Of a DNA stretch of 64,000 bases, positions 1-7,346 are shown in pieces. Positions within the stretch are counted from its first letter, which is position 1; the number at the start of each line of letters is the position of its first letter. The notes beneath the pieces are model-generated. The model made no database searches. It was given only the letters and a program-made list of their open reading frames with translations, and was not told where the DNA came from. The position numbers and the translations under genes are program-made. The stretch is from Thermofilum uzonense (GTDB lineage Archaea > Thermoproteota > Thermoprotei > Thermofilales > Thermofilaceae): NCBI RefSeq assembly GCF_000993805.1, contig NZ_CP009961.1:210001-274000 (forward strand), given 5' to 3'.

Positions 1-268
1 CAATGTAACCTTGTAGACCATGAGCCACTAGGGTTACGTACCATCTTGGATACCCGACTATTATGTCAGCAATCACTGGTCCGATTAGACCAACAGCAGC
101 CCCGACTTGACTGCCAAAGAGTAAAGCGGCTAGATAAATGACCGTGTCACCTATATGCGTATAACCCGTGGGACTCGGAACAGAAACAATAGCAGTTATA
201 GCTGCACAGAGTGCAGAAAAAACTGCGACGATAGCCACAAATACGCTCCACTTTCTCTGTTGTGCCAC
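1..268 (-). CDS. ECF transporter S component (partial, cut by left edge)
   Basis: Reads leftwards from a GTG start at 268 (VAQQRKWSVF...) and runs off the window. The 89 visible residues hold one hydrophobic segment (about residues 9-30), then a loop PTGYTHIGDTVIYLAALLFG and a second hydrophobic stretch GAAVGLIGPVIADIIVG. This alternation, with a short polar loop before the second helix and a conserved D in the third, is typical of small S components that bind a vitamin or metabolite and dock on a shared EcfT/EcfA module. The substrate is unknown. It follows the purine-salvage genes in the same orientation after a 39-bp gap, so nucleobase or nucleoside import is a guess only. Confidence 0.6.
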   Translation of the reverse strand, partial: MAQQRKWSVFVAIVAVFSALCAAITAIVSVPSPTGYTHIGDTVIYLAALLFGSQVGAAVGLIGPVIADIIVGYPRWYVTLVAHGLQGYI

Positions 269-307
269 AGAATCATTTTAACGTTTGAACGCTATATCTT
301 TTTCTTT

Positions 308-751
308 TCATAAGTTCTTTTTCATAAGCCTCTCAACCCTAGAGAGATATCTCGCGGTTTTAACAGCTTGATTACTCACCTCAATAGGCGAACCTTCCTC
401 TATGACTACATGCCTTATCATGACGTCTTTACCAGACACCTTAGCAGCTTCTTCAACAGCATGATGCAACCCTACACAATGGGGAGACCCGTCTACCGTC
501 AGAACAACCACCTCCTCGAGGTTCACACGTGCAAACATGGAGGCCACCTTTAGAGCCACAACGTTAAAGTGTTCTGACTCTAGACACACAGCCAGCGGCG
601 TTCTTCCCTGCGAAAAGCTCTCGTATATTTCGGGGTATTCGTCCCTTACACACGCTCCGTATATTAGAACGCGGCGAGTCTCACGCATGAGTTTTGAGGC
701 TACATTAGTCTCAGTAAGGCGCTTGTAAGCGTGAAAGTGCTCGCAAGTCAA
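308..751 (-). CDS. Conserved archaeal protein with Cys/His residues, function unknown
   Basis: 147 residues from a TTG start 3 bp after the stop of the upstream nucleoside phosphorylase, so almost certainly co-transcribed with it. The N-terminus (MTCEHFHAYKRL) has a Cys-x-x-His pair; further Cys lie near residues 34, 56 and 92, the last in the segment VDGSPHCVGLHHAVEEA. The middle alternates predicted strand and helix (ALKVASMFARVN, EEVVVLTVDGS), suggesting a small alpha/beta fold, and the Cys/His content could bind a metal or cluster. No family function is recognised. The start is uncertain because no ATG occurs upstream of the conserved part. Confidence 0.6.
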   Translation of the reverse strand: MTCEHFHAYKRLTETNVASKLMRETRRVLIYGACVRDEYPEIYESFSQGRTPLAVCLESEHFNVVALKVASMFARVNLEEVVVLTVDGSPHCVGLHHAVEEAAKVSGKDVMIRHVVIEEGSPIEVSNQAVKTARYLSRVERLMKKNL

Positions 752-754
752 GCC

Positions 755-1465
755 TCACACCTTAATAGAGACAAGTGTATCCAGTGCAAGGGTACCCGCC
801 ATCCTAGTTCTTTCAAGCATTTCCTCCTCGGAAACGATCCTCTTGTCTTCTTCAAGCAAGTGCCCGTTGACTACAAGTACTGCAGCTGCCTTAATGCCTC
901 TCAACATGGCTATAGTGAACAGTGTTGCGCACTCCATCTCAACCGACAATGCTCCAAGGCTTGCCCACCTTTCAGCTATGGCCTTATCCTCTGCATAGAA
1001 GGCGTCGCTACTTACAACGGGTCCAGCGTGGACAGGAAAACCTCTTTGTTGGGCTTTGGAAAACAGGAACCATGCAAGCTCGAGATCCGGGGCTGCTGAT
1101 ACACTCAAGTCTCCAAAATACTGCCTAAAAAGACCCCCATGGTAATAATGAGCAGCTGTGGGAACAACGAGATCACCGACAGAGACCCTACTACTAAGGC
1201 CTCCAGTGGTACCTAGGCGTACTATGGCTTTAGCCCCACTCTGAATTAATTCTTCAAAAACAATCGCAGCACCCGCTCCTCCCATTCCATGCGTGGCTAT
1301 CGCAACTTCAACCCCCCTCCATCCTCCTGTATATACGAGTAAACCCCTGTTCTCGTTGACCAGGACAGCGTTTGATATCGTGTGGGAAAGAAGCTTTGCA
1401 CGACCGGGGTCTCCAACCACGAGAACCCTGGGAGGAACCCTATCAACCTTTATATGAAAAGGCAT
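755..1465 (-). CDS. Purine/uridine nucleoside phosphorylase (paralogue 1)
   Basis: 236 residues, the usual length for hexameric PNP/UDP-family phosphorylases, which convert a nucleoside and phosphate to base plus ribose-1-phosphate. Family signatures are visible: VVGDPGRAK (phosphate-binding loop near residues 16-24), NENRGLLVYTGGWRGVEV, the THGMGGAGAAIVFEEL block, RLGTTGGL, and SVEMECATLF, whose Met-Glu holds the ribose. It is clearly paralogous to the product of 2283-3002, yet residues around the base pocket differ (SSDAFYAEDKAIAERW here, SSDNFYAGVEFLNEW there), so the two may prefer different nucleosides. ATG start at 1465, 32 bp after the FkbM gene. Confidence 0.9.
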   Translation of the reverse strand: MPFHIKVDRVPPRVLVVGDPGRAKLLSHTISNAVLVNENRGLLVYTGGWRGVEVAIATHGMGGAGAAIVFEELIQSGAKAIVRLGTTGGLSSRVSVGDLVVPTAAHYYHGGLFRQYFGDLSVSAAPDLELAWFLFSKAQQRGFPVHAGPVVSSDAFYAEDKAIAERWASLGALSVEMECATLFTIAMLRGIKAAAVLVVNGHLLEEDKRIVSEEEMLERTRMAGTLALDTLVSIKV

Positions 1466-1497
1466 AGAAAAATCTTATAATAATCCATATTTTAGGC

Positions 1498-2268
1498 TTA
1501 CCGTCTGCTCAACGCGTAAAGGAAGCTTTGATGCGGCGTCTCCCCGTCATTTACAACGATTAACCGGTACCTCTCCTCTAGGACCTTGCCGAGCCGCTTT
1601 AATGAAGAGTAACCCTCATGAATCTCTACAACTATCTTCTCAACGTCAAACTCCTCAAGCGCTCTGGTAGACTCCTCTAAAACATCCCCCTCAGAGCCCT
1701 CGACATCTAACTTTAAGAGATCTATTTTCTTAAATCCAGACATCTTTAGGGCATCCATCAAGGTCAGTTTAAAGACTCTTAACCTGCCTACAACCCTTGA
1801 AAAATCCTCTACATAGCCTTTAATAAGAGAAGAGTTCACCAAACTTTCTCCCAGGTAAAACCAGCCCCATCCTCGTCTCTTACCAACAGCCACGCAGAGA
1901 ACTTTTGCTCTTTCATCAACCTTGTTAAGTTTAAGATTCCAGTAAATGTATTTGCAAAGAGCTGGGTTCGCCTCCACAACAGTTACCTTAACTTTTTTTC
2001 CAGCTTTCAGGTTCTTCACGCTATATAGGCCCAGGTATCCACCTATGTCCACGACTCGTTCTGAACCCCCTGCACGAAATTCCTCAAATCTCTCGTAGTC
2101 CTTGTAGATAAAGATATGTGCATAGTTTAGCGTAGCCTCGTGTATCTCACTGCGAGGGACAGCTAGCCTACATGACGGAAAAAGTAAGAGAGCAGAATCA
2201 CCAGTCAGCGATGAGGCTAGGCTATAAAGATCAACGAGTCTTCTCAGAGAAAAATCGATGATGTTCAT
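1498..2268 (-). CDS. FkbM-family SAM-dependent methyltransferase
   Basis: 256 residues. The Rossmann methyltransferase core starts with motif I VVDIGGYLG (residues 72-80), followed by VVEANPALCKYIYWNLKLN (acidic motif II binding the SAM ribose) and the FkbM hallmark LLKLDVEGSEG (about 185-194). FkbM enzymes O-methylate sugars or other small molecules; the substrate cannot be told here. It lies between two nucleoside phosphorylases with gaps of 14 and 32 bp, so it is in the same transcription unit, but no functional link to purine salvage is evident. The N-terminal 65 residues lack a recognised domain. Confidence 0.85.
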   Translation of the reverse strand: MNIIDFSLRRLVDLYSLASSLTGDSALLLFPSCRLAVPRSEIHEATLNYAHIFIYKDYERFEEFRAGGSERVVDIGGYLGLYSVKNLKAGKKVKVTVVEANPALCKYIYWNLKLNKVDERAKVLCVAVGKRRGWGWFYLGESLVNSSLIKGYVEDFSRVVGRLRVFKLTLMDALKMSGFKKIDLLKLDVEGSEGDVLEESTRALEEFDVEKIVVEIHEGYSSLKRLGKVLEERYRLIVVNDGETPHQSFLYALSRR

Positions 2269-2282
2269 GATTATCTAAAATT

Positions 2283-3002
2283 CTATAAAGGAATCGAAAC
2301 AACAGCGTCCAAGACGGCACGTGCAGCCTTGTCCACAGCAGCTTTTAACTCCTCCGCTGTAGCCATCTTCGCGTACACTTCTCCGATAACATCACTGACC
2401 ACAAATGATACTCCAGCTTTAACTCCACGTATTCTCGAAAGGACGAGAAGCGTTGCCGCCTCCATGTCCACGGCGATCATTCCTCGTTTAATCCACTCGT
2501 TGAGAAACTCGACTCCAGCATAGAAGTTGTCGCTGCTGATAACGGGACCTACAAAGTACCTGAGGTTGTGCTCCTTTGCTTTCTCTACAAGAAGCCGGAG
2601 CACATCGTAATCGGGAACTGCTACCATGCAGTCGTTCTTAGAATACGTGCTCAAGGTTCCTCCTGGAGCATAAGAGGCACCGGTAGCTATCACCATGTCT
2701 CCTACCCTCATCTCGCGCATCAACCCACCGCACGTGCCAAACCTTACGAGAAGCTTCGCTCCCAGCATTATCAGCTCTTCGAAAACGATCGCAGCGGATG
2801 GGGCCCCTATCCCGTGTGTCGCCACGGAAACATCTACACCTTTCCACTTCCCAGTATATACTAGAAAGCCTCTATTCTCGTTTACTAGTCTTGCATTTTC
2901 AAGCATCGTTGAAAGTTGTTTGACGCGGGCGGGATCGCCTGACACAATAACGCGGGGCGCGACGTCCCCGGGTTTAGCTAGTATGTGGAGGGGTTTGGCC
3001 AT
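2283..3002 (-). CDS. Purine/uridine nucleoside phosphorylase (paralogue 2)
   Basis: 239 residues with the same signatures as the 755-1465 protein: VSGDPARVKQL, NENRGFLVYTG, THGIGAPSAAIVFEEL, RFGTCGGL and AVDMEAATLLVL. Methyl-phosphorylase and purine nucleoside phosphorylase activities both occur in this archaeal branch, so adenosine/MTA or inosine/guanosine are possible substrates. It sits 20 bp downstream of the amidohydrolase gene, fitting sequential deamination and phosphorolysis of MTA or adenosine-type nucleosides. ATG start at 3002. The exact specificity of each paralogue cannot be read from the sequence. Confidence 0.9.
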   Translation of the reverse strand: MAKPLHILAKPGDVAPRVIVSGDPARVKQLSTMLENARLVNENRGFLVYTGKWKGVDVSVATHGIGAPSAAIVFEELIMLGAKLLVRFGTCGGLMREMRVGDMVIATGASYAPGGTLSTYSKNDCMVAVPDYDVLRLLVEKAKEHNLRYFVGPVISSDNFYAGVEFLNEWIKRGMIAVDMEAATLLVLSRIRGVKAGVSFVVSDVIGEVYAKMATAEELKAAVDKAARAVLDAVVSIPL

Positions 3003-3022
3003 AACTTGAAAAACTTAATCGA

Positions 3023-4375
3023 CTATATTTCTTTTACCTTCAGCAAATTCTCGAGCTCTGGATTCTCGTTCAAAGCTTTTCTAAGGAGGGACATCGCGGC
3101 TGCCTCGCCTCCATGAATTACTCTTTCCTCGTCAAGACCCACGTGTCTCCCGCCTCTAACGACAATTCTTCCCTTAACGATAACCGTGTCAACGTCACCA
3201 GTAGTGGCCGAGTATACGACTAGAGCGTACGGGTTAAAGGCGGGTCTCAAATGTGGCTTCTTGATGTCAAGCAAGACTAGATCAGCCTCAAACCCCCTCT
3301 TAATTATGCCTGTTCGAAGCCCTAGAAGCCGTGCAGTGGATCGCGTAGACATTTCCAAGACATCGTAAGCGTTCCATAAACCGACCCTCTCGGCCAACAG
3401 TCTCTGACCGAAGATGAGTAGCCGCATCTCTTCGAAGAAGTCAGTGTTATCGTTATAGCAGGGGGCGTCAGTGCCTATAGCTATGTTTCCCCCAAGCTGC
3501 CAATAATCATAAGCATGGAACCTCGTCCCTGAGAGAAGATAGGTTGTAGGGCACTGTGCTATTATGCTTCCGGAGTGTGCAAGGAGGGCTTTCTCCTCGT
3601 TAAGAACATAGTTTGCATGAGCCACTATAGTCCTGCCACCAAGAAGACCCAAGTGCAAGGCATATTTAACGGGAGTAAAGCCAGTCCTCTCATGCACTAC
3701 CTTAAATTCCCTCTGGGTTTGTGCCAAGTGTAAGTGTAGAAATAGCTTATCGTTTTTCGCCTTTTCGGCCAGGAAGACCAGATTCTCTCTATGCACGGTA
3801 TCAGTTGCATGGGGCGCGAGGACAGGCGTTATAAGCTCGTGGTTCTTCCACTTATCCACAAAGTCAAGGGCCTTACGCAACTCCTCACTTCCCACGAAAG
3901 GACCATCTATGTCCATGTATGTATGGCCCAGAAAACCTCTGATACCTACTTCTTCAACAGCCTTAGCGATCTCATCCATGAAGAAATAGTGATCGGCAAT
4001 AACGGTAACACCGCTTTTAACCGCCTCTAACGCGCCTAAAAGTGCCAGCCTGTATGCGACATCCGGGGTAAGACTCTTCTCCAAAGGCCAAAAAACCTTG
4101 TAGATGACCTCGCCAGCATCAGCCGCGAGCCCCCTGAAACCAGTCATAGCGATATGAGTATGGGCGTTAATGAGCCCCGGCATCACAATTTTTTCACGCC
4201 CATCAATCACATCGTCAGGCTGTCCGTATGCTGATACTATAGTAGCGTAGTCTCCGATGGCTTCTATAACTCCATCCTTGATTAAAATGGATTGTCTTCT
4301 AAGCAAGCCATTCACTCCATCCATAGTCAAGATGAACTCAGCGTTTCGGATTATAATCGATCCAGTCACATACAC
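3023..4375 (-). CDS. mtaD: Amidohydrolase, MTA/S-adenosylhomocysteine deaminase type
   Basis: 450 residues. Amidohydrolase metal-site motifs appear in order: PGLINAHTHIAMTGFRG (H72-x-H74), HLHLAQTQREF, IVAHANYV and IGTDAPCYNDN with the metal-binding Asp. The overall order and length match the cytosine deaminase-like MTA/SAH deaminases, which remove the 6-amino group of 5'-methylthioadenosine, SAH or adenosine. It is the first gene of the minus-strand run and precedes a nucleoside phosphorylase by 20 bp, a sensible pairing for purine recovery. The GTG start at 4375 follows the long AT-rich intergenic region. TRZ/ATZ-type chlorohydrolase is the alternative generic name; exact substrate is inferred. 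Confidence 0.8.
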   Translation of the reverse strand: MYVTGSIIIRNAEFILTMDGVNGLLRRQSILIKDGVIEAIGDYATIVSAYGQPDDVIDGREKIVMPGLINAHTHIAMTGFRGLAADAGEVIYKVFWPLEKSLTPDVAYRLALLGALEAVKSGVTVIADHYFFMDEIAKAVEEVGIRGFLGHTYMDIDGPFVGSEELRKALDFVDKWKNHELITPVLAPHATDTVHRENLVFLAEKAKNDKLFLHLHLAQTQREFKVVHERTGFTPVKYALHLGLLGGRTIVAHANYVLNEEKALLAHSGSIIAQCPTTYLLSGTRFHAYDYWQLGGNIAIGTDAPCYNDNTDFFEEMRLLIFGQRLLAERVGLWNAYDVLEMSTRSTARLLGLRTGIIKRGFEADLVLLDIKKPHLRPAFNPYALVVYSATTGDVDTVIVKGRIVVRGGRHVGLDEERVIHGGEAAAMSLLRKALNENPELENLLKVKEI

Positions 4376-4807
4376 TATGGGACCCTGCGTGAAATAAAAC
4401 TTAGCCCTTGAGATGAAGTCGAGAGTTTACGGCCATATTACGATTATATTATAATCGATGTTTATGAAAATATTCGGTTTAAAAAACATAATCTTTAAAA
4501 TAAATTCCCATATTTTTAACGTAAATGTTAGTTTAAAATAGAATTCTACCACATAATCAATCGAGAAAATGCAAGTTACCCCGAAAAAATCAGAAAACAT
4601 ATTGAGATTTAGCAATGAAGAAAACGAAAGATGCATAATGTATAGTATATCATGTATTATAAATTCCGTGATATGAAATTCGTATTACGTATTTCATATT
4701 ACGGAAATCACTGTATAAAATAGATAAATTTCCCAGTAAAATCTCTTTTTATCTCCCGAGCACCTATAACGAAAAGGATAATTTTAGCCGACCATACTCA
4801 ACTACTC
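4376..4807. other. 432-bp AT-rich divergent intergenic region
   Basis: Separates the minus-strand purine operon from the plus-strand gene at 4808 and is the longest gap without a gene in the window. It is much richer in A/T than its surroundings, with many A and T runs. A 69-codon open frame on the minus strand (4427-4636) has low-complexity Phe/Ile/Asn composition and looks fortuitous. The only strong structure is the palindrome at 4663-4708. Both flanking promoters must lie here. No tRNA, C/D-box RNA, ORB-like origin repeat or CRISPR repeat was recognised. Confidence 0.7.
4663..4708. repeat. 46-bp near-perfect palindrome
   Basis: The left arm 4663-4684 (ATTCCGTGATATGAAATT then CGTA) pairs with 4686-4708 (TACG then TATTTCATATTACGGAAAT) around a single central T at 4685. 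Counting outward from the centre there are 4 pairs, one T/T mismatch, then about 15 further pairs including one G/T. It lies 100 bp upstream of the start at 4808. It could be an operator for a dimeric regulator, a cruciform, or a remnant of a small mobile element; no flanking target duplication was noticed. Confidence 0.75.
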
Positions 4808-5554
4808 ATGATAACAATCTACGCACACCCAAGATGCTCAGACTCCTTCCATGTATATCAACTATTGGAGCAAAATTCACTCCTTGAAACGGTAAAATTT
4901 GTCAACACTGAAACTAACCCTTTATCCGCACTTGAAGCGGGAGTCTTCGCCGTACCAGCATTCGCTAAGGCTGGTAAAGTAGTACTCCAGGGGTATTTCG
5001 TGGACGAGGAGATCCTAGAGTTAGTAAAGGCAGGATCTATACTCATAGAAGATGAAAAAAGCGCGCTTGATAGGCTCATTAAAAGCATTCTTTCCTCATA
5101 TCTAACCTCTTCCATTGTTTACTTGAAAGGCTCCTTCGATGTGCTCCTCCATTCGGAGCAATTTCTGCTTTCGGCTAGTGGCGCTTTCTTTCTTCCGGAA
5201 CAAAGAAACTTCCTAAGCATGGCTTACAAGTACCTCAGTGGTTTGAAGATCACGGAAGAAAACGAAAGAAGCTTTCATAGGATAATAGCTGGAAATTATA
5301 TCAGGGACCTCTACTGGATCAGAGGAGGCAACATCTCGAGAACTACTTTGGAAAGCTTGGGTGAGAACCACTTCCGCGAGTGGATTCTTCAACGCTCAAG
5401 TATAGGTAGGGTCTTCGTTCCCCAGTCATACCCACTTACCGCTGAAGTTCTTGATAGGATTCATAGGGCGTGGATCTATACCCTGGAAAGATCCGAGATT
5501 ATAATCCAGAGGGTTAGGGAGGAGCAGGAAAAAATACCCAAGGATTGGCTTTAA
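4808..5554 (+). CDS. Thioredoxin/glutaredoxin-fold N-terminal domain protein, function unknown
   Basis: 248 residues. The first ~75 look like a thioredoxin-like fold: a strand MITIYAHPRC, a helix SFHVYQLLEQN, and the segment FAVPAFAKAGKVVLQGYF with the expected cis-Pro position. The usual CxxC is reduced to a single Cys (CSDS near residue 10), so it is either monothiol or non-catalytic. The C-terminal two-thirds are mostly alpha-helical with no known motif and end in charged helices (IIIQRVREEQEKIPKDWL). It is transcribed away from the purine operon and is apparently monocistronic, followed by a small hairpin. I do not recognise a function beyond the N-terminal fold. Confidence 0.65.
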   Translation: MITIYAHPRCSDSFHVYQLLEQNSLLETVKFVNTETNPLSALEAGVFAVPAFAKAGKVVLQGYFVDEEILELVKAGSILIEDEKSALDRLIKSILSSYLTSSIVYLKGSFDVLLHSEQFLLSASGAFFLPEQRNFLSMAYKYLSGLKITEENERSFHRIIAGNYIRDLYWIRGGNISRTTLESLGENHFREWILQRSSIGRVFVPQSYPLTAEVLDRIHRAWIYTLERSEIIIQRVREEQEKIPKDWL

Positions 5555-5796
5555 CCTCACTGCTTTCTCAGAAAGCTCTAATGTTATGGGTGATTTGGTG
5601 AATGGTTTTATTTTTTAAAGGTTTCTTTAAACCGTACCGTGTTGCGTGTTTTATCAAGGTTTTTGGCGGAGGTTTTCCTCGTTTTTGGGGGTTTTTTGGA
5701 TTTTTGATGTTCTCGGGGGTCTTGCAGTTTTGCGTCCACAAAACAGCGTATTACGCTTGTATTTCAAGGGAGAAGCTGTTTTGCATTTCAAGGATG
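5555..5796. other. T/G-rich intergenic region with several hairpins
   Basis: 242 bp between the convergent genes ending at 5554 and 5797. A short perfect hairpin (GCTTTCT, one C, AGAAAGC; 5562-5576) follows the upstream stop and may aid termination. The plus strand at 5600-5730 is strongly skewed to T and G. Farther on, 5740-5747 (AAAACAGC) pairs with 5775-5782 (GCTGTTTT) and encloses a small palindrome GCGTATTACGC (5745-5755). ATTTCAAGG occurs twice (5761 and 5785). Short open frames on the plus strand are low-complexity Phe/Gly/Val and look accidental. Confidence 0.5.
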
Positions 5797-6138
5797 CTAC
5801 TCTAAAACTAGGGCTAGGCTGTGGCCCTCTTCGAGTATCTTTATGAGGACGCTCCGGAGGAGCTTGCAGGCCTGGAATAGTTCCGGGTACCTTAAGCTAT
5901 AGTATACTTTGTTTCCCCTCCTCTCCGACGCGATGATTCCGAGCTGTTGGAGGTATCCAAGGTGCCTGGAGACAACGGGTTGCGGCTGCCCGGTAAGCTC
6001 AACAAGCTCTGATACGCTTTTTTCTCCATCCTCGAGCAGTTTGACTAGCTGGAGTCTAAGGGGGTGGCTCATGAACTTGCAAAGCCTGGCTTGCATCTCG
6101 TAGAGCTTCTCTTCAGGAATATTAACTGGTTCACCCAT
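5797..6138 (-). CDS. ArsR-family winged-helix transcriptional regulator
   Basis: 113 residues. The core FMSHPLRLQLVKLLEDGEKSVSELVELTG is followed by the recognition helix QPQPVVSRHLGYLQQLGII and a beta-wing ASERRGNKVYYSL, the standard ArsR/SmtB layout. The metal-sensing ELCVCDL motif is absent (KSVSELVEL instead), and only two Cys are present (near residues 21 and 93), so classical arsenic or zinc sensing is unlikely. The ATG at 6138 is just downstream of a palindrome at 6140-6152, suggesting autoregulation. The target genes are not evident; neighbours are a small beta-rich protein and a thioredoxin-fold protein. Confidence 0.85.
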   Translation of the reverse strand: MGEPVNIPEEKLYEMQARLCKFMSHPLRLQLVKLLEDGEKSVSELVELTGQPQPVVSRHLGYLQQLGIIASERRGNKVYYSLRYPELFQACKLLRSVLIKILEEGHSLALVLE

Positions 6139-6139
6139 A

Positions 6140-6152
6140 ATACATCATGTAT
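6140..6152. promoter_or_regulatory. Candidate operator of the ArsR-type regulator
   Basis: ATACATCATGTAT is a perfect 6-bp inverted repeat around one base, ending 1 bp before the ATG of the regulator gene at 6138 and overlapping its expected transcription start. TATA-like AT-rich sequence lies farther upstream (6172-6183). A dyad over the start site fits negative autoregulation; this is inference from position and symmetry. Confidence 0.4.
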
Positions 6153-6219
6153 AAAGGATGATAGACATATTAAAATATATCTTGTTTATGCTATAATTCA
6201 GCGCAGTGACACGATTATT

Positions 6220-6630
6220 CTAAGTCTTGGACCTTGGCACAGTGGGTTCGAGGATGACGGGCAGCGTCTTCTCCTCGTCGTTCCGGAAGTTTACCTCCAG
6301 TCTAATAGTTGTGGGAGAAGTCTTGGCGAGACGTGGAGGAGTTATCACTTTGAATTGGAGTGTTGATTTTTCACCGGGTTCTAAGCTGAAACTCTGTTTT
6401 TGAATTCTTGGACTACTAGAGCCGATGTATAGTATTTTATCTTTGAACTCGACTTTAAGTATCGAGTGTTCAAGACCCCATTCTATCTTCTCGATGTTCA
6501 AATCCACCTGAACCCTTCTTCTCGCGTGGTTTTCAATTTTTATGCTGGCTTCGCTCGAAAGGGGTATTAGTACCGTTTCACCCTTGAGGTTAACTGTCAC
6601 GTTAACTTGAGGTGAGGTCACTATAATCAC
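6220..6630 (-). CDS. Small beta-rich protein, Ig-like fold suspected, function unknown
   Basis: 136 residues rich in Val, Ile, Thr and Lys with alternating strands (NVTVNLKGETVLIPL, ASIKIENHARRRVQVDLNI, FSLEPGEKSTLQFKVITP). The pattern resembles the immunoglobulin-like or CARDB-type beta-sandwich modules of archaeal surface proteins, but there is no signal peptide or membrane segment, so it may be cytoplasmic or part of a complex. A TATA-like TTTAAA element sits about 25 bp upstream of the ATG at 6630. It is followed after 81 bp by the ArsR-type gene in the same orientation. No catalytic motif is seen. Confidence 0.55.
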   Translation of the reverse strand: MIIVTSPQVNVTVNLKGETVLIPLSSEASIKIENHARRRVQVDLNIEKIEWGLEHSILKVEFKDKILYIGSSSPRIQKQSFSLEPGEKSTLQFKVITPPRLAKTSPTTIRLEVNFRNDEEKTLPVILEPTVPRSKT

Positions 6631-6672
6631 CTGTGCATGAGAAACCTGATCGGCTTTTAAATAGTATTTAGT

Positions 6673-6726
6673 TCAATCCTTTTCCTAGGTTTTCATCACG
6701 TCTTCAGGCGCGGCCAGCCTCTTCAC
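6673..6726 (-). ncRNA. Candidate C/D-box guide RNA (third, weaker)
   Basis: On the minus strand: a C-like box GTGAAGA (6726-6720), 12 nt, a perfect D' box CTGA (6707-6704), a 4-nt spacer, a C' box GTGATGA (6699-6693), 16 nt, then TTGA (6676-6673) as a poor D box. A TATA-like CTTTTTAA lies at 6753-6760, about 30 bp upstream. The 12-nt C-to-D' distance matches the other two candidates, but the final D box is imperfect and the C and C' boxes seem exchanged in quality, so this is tentative. Confidence 0.35.
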
Positions 6727-6820
6727 GGTTCAATTATAGCTACGCAATCACGTTAAAAAGTCCACGCTAAACTCATTATAAAAAAATCAGATAAAAACGA
6801 ATATTTTAAAAAAATAAAAT

Positions 6821-7288
6821 TTAGGTCGAGAAGGAAACTTTGACTCCGAAGAAGTCCTTAACGTGCGGCTTGAAGAAATAGTACAGGATTACCGCATTTA
6901 TCACCAAGGATACAAGCGAGGTGATCTCACCCATGGCAATGTTTACGAGTGAAGACAACAATGAAAGTATACCCAGTATTACGCTGAGCCACCATGCCCA
7001 GCTCTTACCGTTCCATAAGCCCCAGCTTACAAGGAATGCTATGCCTCCAGATACCAAGAAGAAGAATCCGAGAGCTCCAGCCACGGCTATCACAAATGCT
7101 CGTGCGCCCATGGCTGTAAGCTCATGAGTGATTAATGGTCCGAGAACGATGAAGGAAATTCCCGCTAGAATGAATAGTGCTGCAGAAATAAACCCAAGGA
7201 TAGAGAGAATAGTGATACCTAAGGGTCGCTGTTTAGGAGGAGGTGGCGGTGGTGGAGGTGGAGGAAGTTGAGGTGGTTGTTCGGACAT
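6821..7288 (-). CDS. Small four-helix membrane protein with proline-rich N-terminus
   Basis: 155 residues from the ATG at 7288 (a TTG at 7297 would add three residues). The N-terminal cytoplasmic tail is MSEQPPQL followed by ten consecutive prolines and PKQRPL. Four hydrophobic helices follow (roughly residues 27-49, 63-88, 92-112 and 117-140), ending in a short basic tail. A WGLWNGKSWAWWLSVILG segment between helices resembles small DUF2127-like membrane proteins. The polyproline run is unusual for an archaeal protein and could be a spacer or an interaction ligand. Apparently monocistronic; no function is recognised. Confidence 0.6.
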   Translation of the reverse strand: MSEQPPQLPPPPPPPPPPKQRPLGITILSILGFISAALFILAGISFIVLGPLITHELTAMGARAFVIAVAGALGFFFLVSGGIAFLVSWGLWNGKSWAWWLSVILGILSLLSSLVNIAMGEITSLVSLVINAVILYYFFKPHVKDFFGVKVSFST

Positions 7289-7346
7289 GATTATCAAGAA
7301 TTGAAAATGAAGAGATGCTTAATAAAGATTTGCTAACTGGACGGTT

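Noticed and set aside
4427-4636. 69-codon open frame on the minus strand in the AT-rich gap
   Set aside because: Low-complexity Phe/Ile/Asn composition, no start-signal context or similarity; expected by chance in such A/T-rich DNA.
4376-4807. Replication origin
   Set aside because: AT-rich with a palindrome, but no ORB or mini-ORB type repeats and no orc1/cdc6 gene in the window.
5602-5846. Overlapping open frames of 66-67 codons in the T/G-rich region
   Set aside because: Both are driven by base skew, overlap in different frames and run into the ArsR-type gene; no coding signal seen.
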